Assembly: GCA_963709525.1 (NCBI GenBank)
Contig: CAVPXB010000028.1
Span: forward strand, 1-64,000
DNA length: 64,000 nucleotides
DNA from: CAIWHR01 sp963709525
Lineage (GTDB): Bacteria; Pseudomonadota; Gammaproteobacteria; Burkholderiales; Casimicrobiaceae
Reading direction: 5' to 3'
The stretch's first letter is position 1. Each line of letters starts with the position of its first letter. Positions 37,387 through 46,003 of the stretch are shown here, piece after piece. The translations under genes and the position numbers were made by a program. The notes below the pieces were generated by a model, which did no database searches, was not told where the DNA came from, and was given only the letters and a program-made list of their open reading frames with translations.

Positions 37387-38757
37387 TTGACGCGCGCACT
37401 CGCGCCGGTGGCGCAAGCCGGCGATGTCTTTCGGCCCGCAGACCTGCGCGCCGCCGCGGTCGCGCCGTCACCGCTGGCGGCGTGGGTTCTGCATTGCCTG
37501 GTGGCGCTCGTCGCCTGCGCGATCGCGTGGGCGGTATTCGGGCGGCTCGATATCGTTGCGGTCGCTGACGGGCGGCTCGTCCCCCGCGTCGCGTTGCCCA
37601 TCGTGCAGCCCGCGGAAGCCGGCGTCGTGCGCGAGATCCTGGTGGTCGAGGGGGAAATGGTGCTTCCCGGCCAGGTGCTCGTGCGCCTCGATCCGGGCGT
37701 CGCCGAAGCCGAGACGCGCGCGCTCGCCCACGAACTCGCGCTGCGCCAGTTGCAACAGCGCCGTATCGACGCCGAGCTCGCCGAAAGGCCGCTGCCGCGA
37801 TTGCCCGGCGACGGCGAGTCGGCATTTGACCGCGCACTGCAGCAGTACCGGGCGAACCGGTCGGCCTATCTCGACACGCTCGCCCAGGAGACCGCGGTGC
37901 GCCAGCGCGTCGCGCAGGAGTTGTCCGCGGCGGCAGCGGTTGCCGTCAAGCTCGAGCGCACGCTGCCGATCTACCGGACGCTCGCGGAACGCTTCGATCG
38001 GCTGCAGCGCGAAGGATTTGTCAGCGAGCTGGCGGCGCTCGAGCGTGAACGCGAACACATAGAAAAGCAGCAGGACCAGCGCGCGCAGGAGCACACCGTC
38101 GCCAGTCTGCAGGCGAGCCTCGCCCAGGCCGACCGCCGCCTGGCTCAGGTGACGTCGGCGTACCGGGCGCAGTTGCATGCCGAGCGCGCACAGGCCGAGG
38201 CGCAACGCTCGCGGGTGGCGGAGGACCTCGCCAAGCAGCTGACCCGCGCCGAGAGCATCGAGCTGCGCGCGCCGCAGGCGGGCGTCGTCAAGGAACTCGC
38301 CACCCACACGCGGGGCGCGGTCGTCGGCGCCGGCACCGTGCTGCTGACGCTGGTCCCGGCCGGCGAGGAATTGCAGGCCGAAGTCCTGGTTCGCAACGCC
38401 GACATCGGTTTCGTGCGCCCGGGGCAACCGGTCCGCGTCAAGCTCGCGTCGTACCCGTTCCAGAAATACGGCCTGATCGAGGGCAGCGTCGTCCGCGTAA
38501 GCCCCGATGCCACCGATGCCGCCGCGCCGCGCCGCGATTCCGCTGCCGATCCACCGCCGGCGGAAACAGCGGGGCTCGCCGGCTACCGCGCGCGCATCGC
38601 GCTGGCGGCGCAGACGCTGCCCTTCGACGATGCCGCATTGCCGTTGGCGGCGGGCATGCTCGCCGTCGCCGAGATACGCCTGGGCGAGCGCACGCTGCTC
38701 GAGTACCTGCTGGCACCGGTGCGCCAGGCGTGGCACGACGCCGCGCGCGAGCGCTAG
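37387..38757 (+). CDS. HlyD-family type I secretion membrane fusion protein
   Basis: A 456-residue periplasmic adaptor. One membrane helix at about residues 30-52 (AAWVLHCLVALVACAIAWAV) is followed by a lipoyl half (VVREILVVEGEMVLPGQVLV), a long coiled coil (about residues 110-290) and the second lipoyl/beta-barrel part. The end EYLLAPVRQAWHDAARER matches the HlyD tail. The only in-frame start is TTG 37387, which is unusual; see the upstream ATG at 37332. It is followed after seven bases by the ABC exporter. No TolC-like gene or RTX cargo is in the window. Confidence 0.88.
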   Translation: MTRALAPVAQAGDVFRPADLRAAAVAPSPLAAWVLHCLVALVACAIAWAVFGRLDIVAVADGRLVPRVALPIVQPAEAGVVREILVVEGEMVLPGQVLVRLDPGVAEAETRALAHELALRQLQQRRIDAELAERPLPRLPGDGESAFDRALQQYRANRSAYLDTLAQETAVRQRVAQELSAAAAVAVKLERTLPIYRTLAERFDRLQREGFVSELAALEREREHIEKQQDQRAQEHTVASLQASLAQADRRLAQVTSAYRAQLHAERAQAEAQRSRVAEDLAKQLTRAESIELRAPQAGVVKELATHTRGAVVGAGTVLLTLVPAGEELQAEVLVRNADIGFVRPGQPVRVKLASYPFQKYGLIEGSVVRVSPDATDAAAPRRDSAADPPPAETAGLAGYRARIALAAQTLPFDDAALPLAAGMLAVAEIRLGERTLLEYLLAPVRQAWHDAARER

Positions 38758-38764
38758 GGTCGCG

Positions 38765-40957
38765 ATGCGCGACGACGCCGGCAACCTGCCATCGCTGCGG
38801 CTGACGCAGAGCGATCTCCTGTGGGTCGCCGGAAGCCTGTGCAATCTGCACCGCCTGCCCTTCGACACCGCGCTGCTGCAGCGCGAGTGTCCGCCGCCCT
38901 GCTCGGCCGCGCAGTTGATCGAGGCCCTCGCCGCGCTCGGGCTGCGCGCCAGGCTTGTGCGCAGCGCGGTCGGCGACGCTCCCGCCGGTCCGCTGCCGGC
39001 AATCGTGTTCCTGCGACCCGCCGGCCAGACGCCGCCAGCGCCTGCGCCGGCAGACGGAGTCCCCGCCCGGCCAGGCACCGCGGCGGACGAGCACCCGTGT
39101 CATCGCGTCGCGCTGCTGGTGAAGATCGAAGGCGAGCGCGCGCTGCTGTTTCACGCCGGCAGCAACGTCCCCGCGACACCGCTGGTGACCGAAATCGCCG
39201 CGCAGGACGCGGGTCTTGCGCTGATCGTCGAGACGTCGCCGCCGACCGCGGACGATGACGATCCGCTTGCGCCGCCGCCGCGTTTCGGCTTTCGCTGGTT
39301 CTTCGACGAATTTGCGCGCCACGCGCGCAGCGGCCGCGACGTCCTGGCCGGTTCGCTGGCCATGCAACTCATCGCGCTGGCGACGCCGATCTGCAGCCAG
39401 GTCATCATCGACAAGGTGATCGTGCACCAGACGCCGAGCACGCTCAAAGTGATTGCCGTCGCGCTGGTGCTGTTGCTGGTCTTCTCCAGCGCCCTCAACT
39501 GGATCCGCCAGTACCTGGTCGTGCACGTCGGCAACTGCATCGATGCGGTGCTGGGCAGCGCCGTGTTCCGGCACCTGATCCGGCTGCCCCTGCCGTTCTT
39601 CGAGCACCGCGCGACGGGTGTGCTCGCGGCCCGCCTCAACGGCATCGAGACCATACGCGATTTCCTGTCCGGTGCCGCGGTCACGCTGCTGCTCGACCTG
39701 CCGTTCCTCGTGATCTTCCTGCTCTTCATGCTGCTCTACAGCGTGCCGCTGTCGCTGGTGACGCTGGCCGTGCTGCTGCTGGTCATCCTCCTCTCGCTGT
39801 TCGTGGCGCCGTTCTTCCAGTCGCGGTTGAACGAGCAGTTTCTTCGCGGCGCGCGCAACCAGGCGTTCATCACCGAGTACGTCGCCGGCATGGAAACCGT
39901 CAAGTCGCTGCAGATGGAAGCAGAGCTCGACCGTCGCTACGAGGCGTTGCTGGCCGACTATCTGCAGGCGAGTTTCGCGACGCGGAAGCTGTCCAACACC
40001 TACAACACGCTGGCGGCCGGGCTCGAGCAGCTGCAGGCGGTCGCCGTCCTGTGCCTGGGCGCGATGCTGGTGATGCGCGGGCCCGACTTCACCATCGGCA
40101 TGCTGGTCGCGTTCCAGATGTTCGCCAGCCGTGTCACGCAACCGATGCTGCGTCTGGTCGGGCTCTGGCAGCAGTTCCAGATGGCAACGATAGCCGTGCG
40201 CCGCCTCGCGGACGTGATGGACGTCCGCTGCGAGCCGCGGACACTGGTCGCAACGCACGATGCACGGGGACCGGCGCGCATCGAGTTCCGCGGCGTCGGC
40301 TTTCGCTACCGGGAGGGACACCCACCGGTGCTGCGGGGCTTCGATCTCTCGGTGGCGCCGGGAGAGTGCGTGGCCATCACCGGCCCCTCGGGCGCCGGCA
40401 AGAGCACGCTCACGAGGCTGCTGCAGGGCTTTCTGTACCCGAGCGAGGGCGAGGTGCGGCTCGACGGCCGGGACACGCGCACGATGGCCGTCAACGAGCT
40501 GCGCGGTGCCTTCGGCGTGGTGCCGCAGGAGACGGTGCTGTTTTCCGGCAACATCCACGACAACCTGGTGATCGGCCATCCGCAGGCGTCGCATGAGATG
40601 GTCGTGCAGGCCTGCAGGCTGGCCGAGATCCACGCGGTGCTCCAGGCGCTGCCCGAAGGCTATCGCACCGTCGTCGGCGAGCGCGGCGCCGGGCTGTCGG
40701 GCGGACAGAAACAGCGGATCGCCATCGCGCGCGCCCTGCTCAAGCGGCCCCGGGTGCTGATCTTCGACGAGGCAACCAGCAGCCTGGATGCCGTGGTGGC
40801 GGAGCAGATCGCCGCGACCATCGCCCGTTTTCGCGGCAAGGTGACCATACTGTTCATCACCCATCGCGTTCCCGCGGCACTCGCGGCCGACCGCGTGGTC
40901 GAGCTCCCGCCGGCCATGCCCCCGGGGCGTACGCACGAGGGGCGTCCGACGGCTTGA
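38765..40957 (+). CDS. Type I secretion ABC exporter with C39-like domain lacking the catalytic Cys
   Basis: A 730-residue exporter. The N-terminal ~150 residues are a C39-peptidase-like domain, but the start (LLWVAGSLCNLHRLPFDTAL) lacks the family's catalytic Cys-containing loop, as in HlyB/RtxB, which bind uncleaved cargo. A six-helix transmembrane domain follows (about residues 190-470), then the ATPase: Walker A GPSGAGKSTL, signature LSGGQKQRIAIARALL, Walker B VLIFDEATSSLD, His switch LFITHRVPAA. With the HlyD-type gene it forms a type I secretion inner-membrane complex. Cargo is unknown. Confidence 0.88.
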   Translation: MRDDAGNLPSLRLTQSDLLWVAGSLCNLHRLPFDTALLQRECPPPCSAAQLIEALAALGLRARLVRSAVGDAPAGPLPAIVFLRPAGQTPPAPAPADGVPARPGTAADEHPCHRVALLVKIEGERALLFHAGSNVPATPLVTEIAAQDAGLALIVETSPPTADDDDPLAPPPRFGFRWFFDEFARHARSGRDVLAGSLAMQLIALATPICSQVIIDKVIVHQTPSTLKVIAVALVLLLVFSSALNWIRQYLVVHVGNCIDAVLGSAVFRHLIRLPLPFFEHRATGVLAARLNGIETIRDFLSGAAVTLLLDLPFLVIFLLFMLLYSVPLSLVTLAVLLLVILLSLFVAPFFQSRLNEQFLRGARNQAFITEYVAGMETVKSLQMEAELDRRYEALLADYLQASFATRKLSNTYNTLAAGLEQLQAVAVLCLGAMLVMRGPDFTIGMLVAFQMFASRVTQPMLRLVGLWQQFQMATIAVRRLADVMDVRCEPRTLVATHDARGPARIEFRGVGFRYREGHPPVLRGFDLSVAPGECVAITGPSGAGKSTLTRLLQGFLYPSEGEVRLDGRDTRTMAVNELRGAFGVVPQETVLFSGNIHDNLVIGHPQASHEMVVQACRLAEIHAVLQALPEGYRTVVGERGAGLSGGQKQRIAIARALLKRPRVLIFDEATSSLDAVVAEQIAATIARFRGKVTILFITHRVPAALAADRVVELPPAMPPGRTHEGRPTA

Positions 40958-40985
40958 TCGGGTGCGGGGCGAGGAGCCGGCGCGC

Positions 40986-40991
40986 TATAAT
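40986..40991 (+). promoter_or_regulatory. Candidate -10 element for etfB-etfA
   Basis: A perfect TATAAT in the context gcgctataatcgg, 32 bases before the etfB start. No good -35 is seen at normal distance (a TTGATC at 40954 is 26 bases upstream, too far). It is similar to the element before tpiA. Confidence 0.45.
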
Positions 40992-41022
40992 CGGGGTTCT
41001 TCGCAGCCGACCTGGGTCTCCC

Positions 41023-41775
41023 ATGAAAGTACTCGTTCCCGTCAAGCGCGTCGTCGACTACAACGTCAAGGTTCGGGTGAAGCCGGACGGCTCGGGCGTC
41101 GATCTCGCCAATGTCAAGATGTCGATGAATCCCTTCGACGAAATCGCGGTCGAGGAAGCCGTGCGATTCAAGGAAAAGGGCGTCGCGACCGAGGTGGTCG
41201 TGGTGTCCTGTGGCGTCACCGCCTGCCAGGAGACGCTGCGCACCGCGCTGGCCTTGGGCGCCGACCGCGCCATCCTGGTCGAGACGGACGTCGAGTTGCA
41301 GCCGCTGGCCGTGGCCAAGCTGCTGCAGGCGCTGGTCGGCAAGGAGGCGCCGGGGCTCGTCATCTGCGGCAAGCAGGCGATCGATGACGACGCCAACCAG
41401 ACGGGCCAGATGCTCGCCGGATTGCTGGGCTGGCCCCAGGCCACGTTCGCGTCCAAGGTGGAGATCGTCGGCGACAAGGCACTCGTCAAGCGCGAGGTGG
41501 ACGGCGGGCTCGAGACCATCGAGGCGTCGCTGCCGCTGGTCGTGACGGCGGACCTGCGCCTCAACGAGCCGCGCTATGCGACGTTGCCCAACATCATGAA
41601 GGCGAAGAAAAAGCCCTTCGAGACCATGAAACCCGAAGCCCTGGGCGTCGATGTCGCGCCGCGCCTGGTCACGCTGAAGGTCGTCGAGCCGCCAAAACGG
41701 CAGGGCGGCGGCAAGGTGGCCGACGTGAAGGAACTCGTGGCCAAGCTGCGCAATGAAGCGAAAGTGATTTCCTGA
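41023..41775 (+). CDS. etfB: Electron transfer flavoprotein beta subunit
   Basis: A 250-residue cytosolic flavoprotein subunit that binds AMP and shuttles electrons from acyl-CoA dehydrogenases to ETF-quinone oxidoreductase. MKVLVPVKRVVDYNVKVRVK, MSMNPFDEIAVEEAVRFKEK and LLVICGKQAIDDDANQTGQM-type (GLVICGKQAIDDDANQTGQM) segments are family landmarks. It is followed by etfA after one base. Confidence 0.97.
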   Translation: MKVLVPVKRVVDYNVKVRVKPDGSGVDLANVKMSMNPFDEIAVEEAVRFKEKGVATEVVVVSCGVTACQETLRTALALGADRAILVETDVELQPLAVAKLLQALVGKEAPGLVICGKQAIDDDANQTGQMLAGLLGWPQATFASKVEIVGDKALVKREVDGGLETIEASLPLVVTADLRLNEPRYATLPNIMKAKKKPFETMKPEALGVDVAPRLVTLKVVEPPKRQGGGKVADVKELVAKLRNEAKVIS

Positions 41776-41776
41776 C

Positions 41777-42715
41777 ATGACCCTACTCATTCTGGCCGAT
41801 CACGACAACGTCGCGCTCAGGTCCGCGACACTCAACACCGTTGCTGCCGCACAAAGAATCGGCGGCGAAATCCACGTGCTCGTCGCCGGCAGCGACGCGC
41901 AGAGTGCGGCGCAAGCCGCGGCGCGCATACCCGGTGTCACCAAGGTGCTCCACGCCGATGCCGCGCATCTCGCGTCGCAGGTGGCGGAAAACGTCGCAGC
42001 GACGGCACTTGCTGTCATCAAGGCGGGGGGCTATTCCCACGTGCTGGCCCCGGCCACCGGCAATGGCAAGAATGTGGCGCCCCGCATTGCGGCGTTGCTC
42101 GACGTGGCACAGGTCTCCGAGATCATCGCCGTGGAGTCGGCGGACACCTTCGTGCGCCCGATCTACGCCGGCAGCGCCTTCGCCACGGTGCAATCGAAGG
42201 ATTCCGTCAAGGTGATCACCGTCCGCGCCACGGCGTTCGACGCTGCGGTGGCCGTCGGCGGCAATGCGGCCGTCGAGATCGTCGCTGCCGCGGCCGACAC
42301 GGGCCTCGCCCGCGTCACGGGGCAGGAGATCAGCAAGCTGGACCGGCCCGAATTGACCAGCGCGCGCGTCGTCGTATCCGGCGGCAGGGCGCTCGCCAGC
42401 GCCGAGAACTTCAAGCTCATCGAGGCGCTGGCGGCGAAGCTCAACGCCGCCATCGGTGCGTCGCGCGCCGCGGTGGATGCCGGCTACGTCCCCAACGACT
42501 ACCAGGTCGGGCAGACGGGCAAGATCGTGGCGCCCGACCTCTATATCGCGGTGGGCATCTCGGGCGCCATCCAGCATCTGGCCGGAATGAAGGACAGCAA
42601 GGTCATCGTCGCCATCAACAAGGATCCGGAAGCCCCCATCTTCCAGATCGCCGATTACGGACTGGTGGGCGACCTGTTCGAGATTCTGCCTGCTCTGACC
42701 GAAGAACTGGGCTGA
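41777..42715 (+). CDS. etfA: Electron transfer flavoprotein alpha subunit
   Basis: A 312-residue FAD-binding subunit. The C-terminal FAD domain shows GGRALASAENFKLIEALAAK, then GQTGKIVAPDLYIAVGISGA and IQHLAGMKDSKVIVAINKDP. It is intact and co-transcribed with etfB. The ETF dimer is the expected acceptor for the acyl-CoA dehydrogenase encoded downstream. Confidence 0.97.
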   Translation: MTLLILADHDNVALRSATLNTVAAAQRIGGEIHVLVAGSDAQSAAQAAARIPGVTKVLHADAAHLASQVAENVAATALAVIKAGGYSHVLAPATGNGKNVAPRIAALLDVAQVSEIIAVESADTFVRPIYAGSAFATVQSKDSVKVITVRATAFDAAVAVGGNAAVEIVAAAADTGLARVTGQEISKLDRPELTSARVVVSGGRALASAENFKLIEALAAKLNAAIGASRAAVDAGYVPNDYQVGQTGKIVAPDLYIAVGISGAIQHLAGMKDSKVIVAINKDPEAPIFQIADYGLVGDLFEILPALTEELG

Positions 42716-42740
42716 GCGGCGCCCCAGGCGGCCTTGGTTT

Positions 42741-42796
42741 CAGTTCGCGCCGAGCCTGTCGAGGCCCTTCGACGAGCTCAGGGCGGACGGTGAATG
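42741..42796. repeat. Short palindromic intergenic repeat
   Basis: GAGCCTGTCGAGGCCCTTCG followed by ACGAGCTCAGGGCGGACGG. The GAGC-TGTCGA-ggccc-TTCGACgaGCTC arms are an imperfect inverted repeat. This matches a small repeat family common between genes of many proteobacteria. The rest of the 218-base gap (42716-42933) holds no gene; a small TAGAG/CTCTA hairpin lies near 42864-42879. Confidence 0.65.
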
Positions 42797-42933
42797 GTTG
42801 TCACGCGCCGCCGGCGCGGTGGTCGGCTCTCCCCGCTCGCGGCGGCAGGTGGCGCCTTCGATTAGAGTTTTTCCTCTAGCCGGGAGCGTTACGCTTTCCA
42901 TCTGTCGATTGTCGACTCCCCGAGGATTTCGCC

Positions 42934-44736
42934 ATGAGCATCTACCAGGCCCCGCTGACCGACATGCAGTTTGTTCTTCAGGAACTCGCCGGCATGGAGG
43001 CGGTGGGAAAGCTGCCCGGTTTCGAGGAAGCCACCCCCGACGTCGCAGCGGCGATACTCGAGGAGGCCGGCAAGTTCGCGACCAACGTGCTCGATCCGAT
43101 CAACGGGACCGGCGACCGGGAAGGAGCGCGCTGGAACGAGGACGGGTCGGTGACCACGCCCGCCGGCTTCAAGGATGCGTACCGGCAGTTCTGCGACAAC
43201 GGCTGGAACGGGCTCACCAAGAACCCCGAGTTTGGCGGCCAGGGCTTGCCGCAGCTCCTGGCGACGGCGGTCGAGGAAATGTGGCATTCGTCCAACCTGG
43301 CCTTCGATCTCTGCCCCCTGCTGACGCAGGGTGCGATCGAGGCGATCGAGCTCTGCGGCTCCGACGCGCTCAAGCGCAAATTCCTGCCGAACATGGTCGC
43401 GGGCACCTGGACCGGCACGATGAATCTCACCGAGCCGCAGGCCGGTTCCGATCTCGCGGCAGTGCGCAGCAAGGCGGTGCCGCAGGCGGACGGCAGCTAC
43501 AGGATCTTCGGCCAGAAGATCTTCATCACCTTCGGCGAGCACGACTACACCGGGAACATCATCCACCTGGTGCTCGCGCGCACGCCCGACGCGCCGGAAG
43601 GCGTCAAGGGCATATCGCTGTTCGTCGTTCCCAAGTTTCTCGTCAACGATGACGGCTCGCTCGGCGCCCGCAACGACGTCCACTGCGTGTCGCTCGAGCA
43701 CAAGCTCGGCATCCATGCGAGCCCGACGGCGGTGCTTGCCTTCGGCGACAAGGGGGGCGCGACAGGCTACGTGGTCGGCGAGGAGAACCGCGGGCTCGAG
43801 TACATGTTCATCATGATGAATCTCGCGCGCTTTTCGGTCGGCATGGAAGGCATCGGCATCTCCGAGCGCGCCTACCAGCGAGCCGTCGCCTATGCGCGAG
43901 ATCGCGTGCAAGGCAAGGCCGTGGGCACCGAGAGGGGCGTCAAGGCCGGCCCGATCATCGAGCATCCGGATATCCGGCGGATGCTGATGACGATGCGCGC
44001 GTACACCGAGGCGACGCGCGCGGTGGCGTACGTCACCGCGTCGGCGATCGATCACGCGCATCGCGATCCCGATCCGGCGGCGAGAAAGCGCCACCAGGCC
44101 TTTGTCGACCTGATGATCCCGATCGTCAAGGGCTGGTCGACCGAAATCGCACAGGAGGTCGCGTCCCTCGGCGTCCAGGTGCACGGCGGCATGGGTTTCA
44201 TCGAGGAGACCGGCGCCGCGCAGCACTTCCGCGATGCGCGGATCACGACCATCTACGAGGGCACCACCGGCATCCAGGCCAACGACCTTCTGGGACGCAA
44301 GACTGCGCGCGACGGCGGGGTGACGGCGCGGGCAGTGGCGGCTGACATCGCGCGCGTTGCCGCCGAACTTTCTGCCCATGCGGACGCAAACCTCAAGGCC
44401 ATCGGCAAGCGGCTGGCCGATGCCGCAGCGGCGCTCGACCGGGCGATCGACTGGGTCGTCGCCTCGTTCGGATCGCATCCGCGCGAGGCGCACGCCGGTG
44501 CGGTCGCCTACCTGCGGCTGTGGGGTCTGGCGGCAGGCGGATGGCAGCTCGGCCGGGCCGCGCTGGTGGCGGCGCGGCACCTGCAGGAAGGCACCGGCGA
44601 CGCCCGTTTCCTGACGGCGAAGATCGCCACCGCGCGGTACTACGCCGATTGCCTGCTGCCCCACGCCGACGCGTGCCTGACGACGCTGGTCGAGGGCGGC
44701 CCTTCGGCGGTGGCGATGCCTGCAGAGAGCTTCTGA
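42934..44736 (+). CDS. Acyl-CoA dehydrogenase, 3-methylmercaptopropionyl-CoA dehydrogenase-like (DmdC family)
   Basis: A 600-residue flavoenzyme of the longer acyl-CoA dehydrogenase subfamily with an extra C-terminal helical domain. It has MNLTEPQAGSDLAAVRSKAV, FITFGEHDYTGNI, LGIHASPTAVLAFGDKGGAT and the catalytic glutamate in ITTIYEGTTGIQANDLLGRK. Proteins of this type are often annotated DmdC, but many act on other acyl-CoAs, so the substrate is open. It lies downstream of etfBA, its likely electron acceptor. The start ATG 42934 has a gagga ribosome-binding site. Confidence 0.9.
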   Translation: MSIYQAPLTDMQFVLQELAGMEAVGKLPGFEEATPDVAAAILEEAGKFATNVLDPINGTGDREGARWNEDGSVTTPAGFKDAYRQFCDNGWNGLTKNPEFGGQGLPQLLATAVEEMWHSSNLAFDLCPLLTQGAIEAIELCGSDALKRKFLPNMVAGTWTGTMNLTEPQAGSDLAAVRSKAVPQADGSYRIFGQKIFITFGEHDYTGNIIHLVLARTPDAPEGVKGISLFVVPKFLVNDDGSLGARNDVHCVSLEHKLGIHASPTAVLAFGDKGGATGYVVGEENRGLEYMFIMMNLARFSVGMEGIGISERAYQRAVAYARDRVQGKAVGTERGVKAGPIIEHPDIRRMLMTMRAYTEATRAVAYVTASAIDHAHRDPDPAARKRHQAFVDLMIPIVKGWSTEIAQEVASLGVQVHGGMGFIEETGAAQHFRDARITTIYEGTTGIQANDLLGRKTARDGGVTARAVAADIARVAAELSAHADANLKAIGKRLADAAAALDRAIDWVVASFGSHPREAHAGAVAYLRLWGLAAGGWQLGRAALVAARHLQEGTGDARFLTAKIATARYYADCLLPHADACLTTLVEGGPSAVAMPAESF

Positions 44737-44766
44737 CGGCGGCGGTCCACGCTGTCCTGTGCCGGA

Positions 44767-45918
44767 TCAATGGGTTCGGCACTCGGTGTCGACACGCAGG
44801 AAGCGCGCGATCTCGTCGCGACGTGCCATCGCGTCGCGCAGCCCGAGTTCCATCAGCGCTCGCGTATAGCCCTTCTCGAACAGCAGGTAGGACAGCAGCG
44901 CGGCGCCGTTGCGCCGCGTCGCGCCGATGCCGCGCAGGAACAGGTGCAGCGCACGCGGCAGGCTCGCCGCATGCCGCGCGGCGATCGGGTCGAAGCGTTG
45001 CGACGGCGAGATCACCAGCGTTTCGATGCGCCTCAGCGCGAGTTCCTCCGGCAGCGCGCCGCGGGCCGCGACGACGTCGAGGGTCGCGTTGATCCGCTGC
45101 AGCCGCTCGAGATCCATGGCGAGGCTGTCGAGGAAGATGCTCGACAGCGCGTGCCCGGCGATCTGCGCCGGCGATGGATACGACTCGGTGCGCACGCGTT
45201 TCTCGTCGATCCCGCGCCCCGCGCCGATCACCAGGATCCGCTCGGCGCCCAGGTGGATCGCCGGGCTGATCGGCGCCTGCTGGCGCATCGAGCCGTCGCC
45301 GAAATACTCGCGGTGGATGCGCACCGCCGGAAACAGGAACGGAAGGGCGCTCGACGCCATCAGGTGGTCCAGAGTCATGACCGTGGGCACGCCGATGCGC
45401 TGGGTCCGGCGCCATGGCGCCACGTCGGGCGCCGCCTGGAAGAAGGAAAGGCTCTCGCCGGAGGTGTAGCCGGACGCAGAGACGCACAGCGCGCGCAGCG
45501 CGCCGGCGTCGATCGCCCGCGGGATCGCGGAGAGGTCGAGCACGTCGCCCAGCAGCGCGCGCAGCGGCGCGTTGTCGAGCAGCGATCGCGGCGCCTGATG
45601 CACGAGCCAGCCGGTGAGCAGCGCGGAGCTCCACGAAAGGCCGCTTCCCAGCAGCGCAGCGGCGTCGGCGCGATAGATCTGCGCGACGTTGAAGTTCGCC
45701 CATATGCCGACGAGCTTGCGCACGCCGCGGTTGAAGTCTTCGGCATAGGTGGCGAGCGTCGTCGCGTTGATGGCCCCCGCCGAGGTGCCGCACAACACCG
45801 GAAACGGATTGCCGCTGCGCCGCCCGCGGATGATGCGTATCGCGTTCAGGACGCCGACCTGGTAGGCGGCGCGCGCACCGCCCCCGGTCAGCAGCAGTGC
45901 CGTACGACCCGCGTCCAT
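44767..45918 (-). CDS. Patatin-like phospholipase
   Basis: A 383-residue serine acyl hydrolase. LLLTGGGARAAYQVG (residues 8-22) forms the oxyanion loop, GTSAG contains the nucleophile Ser46, and the dyad Asp is in GDGS (Asp208), a DGS variant of the usual DGG/A. No signal peptide is seen, so it is likely cytosolic or membrane-associated. It is convergent with the acyl-CoA dehydrogenase gene (30-base gap). It is the last of a minus-strand run starting with the binding proteins. Confidence 0.88.
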   Translation of the reverse strand: MDAGRTALLLTGGGARAAYQVGVLNAIRIIRGRRSGNPFPVLCGTSAGAINATTLATYAEDFNRGVRKLVGIWANFNVAQIYRADAAALLGSGLSWSSALLTGWLVHQAPRSLLDNAPLRALLGDVLDLSAIPRAIDAGALRALCVSASGYTSGESLSFFQAAPDVAPWRRTQRIGVPTVMTLDHLMASSALPFLFPAVRIHREYFGDGSMRQQAPISPAIHLGAERILVIGAGRGIDEKRVRTESYPSPAQIAGHALSSIFLDSLAMDLERLQRINATLDVVAARGALPEELALRRIETLVISPSQRFDPIAARHAASLPRALHLFLRGIGATRRNGAALLSYLLFEKGYTRALMELGLRDAMARRDEIARFLRVDTECRTH

Positions 45919-46003
45919 CGCTTCCCTTTCCGCTTCCGCGCTGCAGCCGATCCCCCCGCGAATACGCCGATGATCGCAGCCGTCGATCCGTTTCCGTGAT
46001 CCA

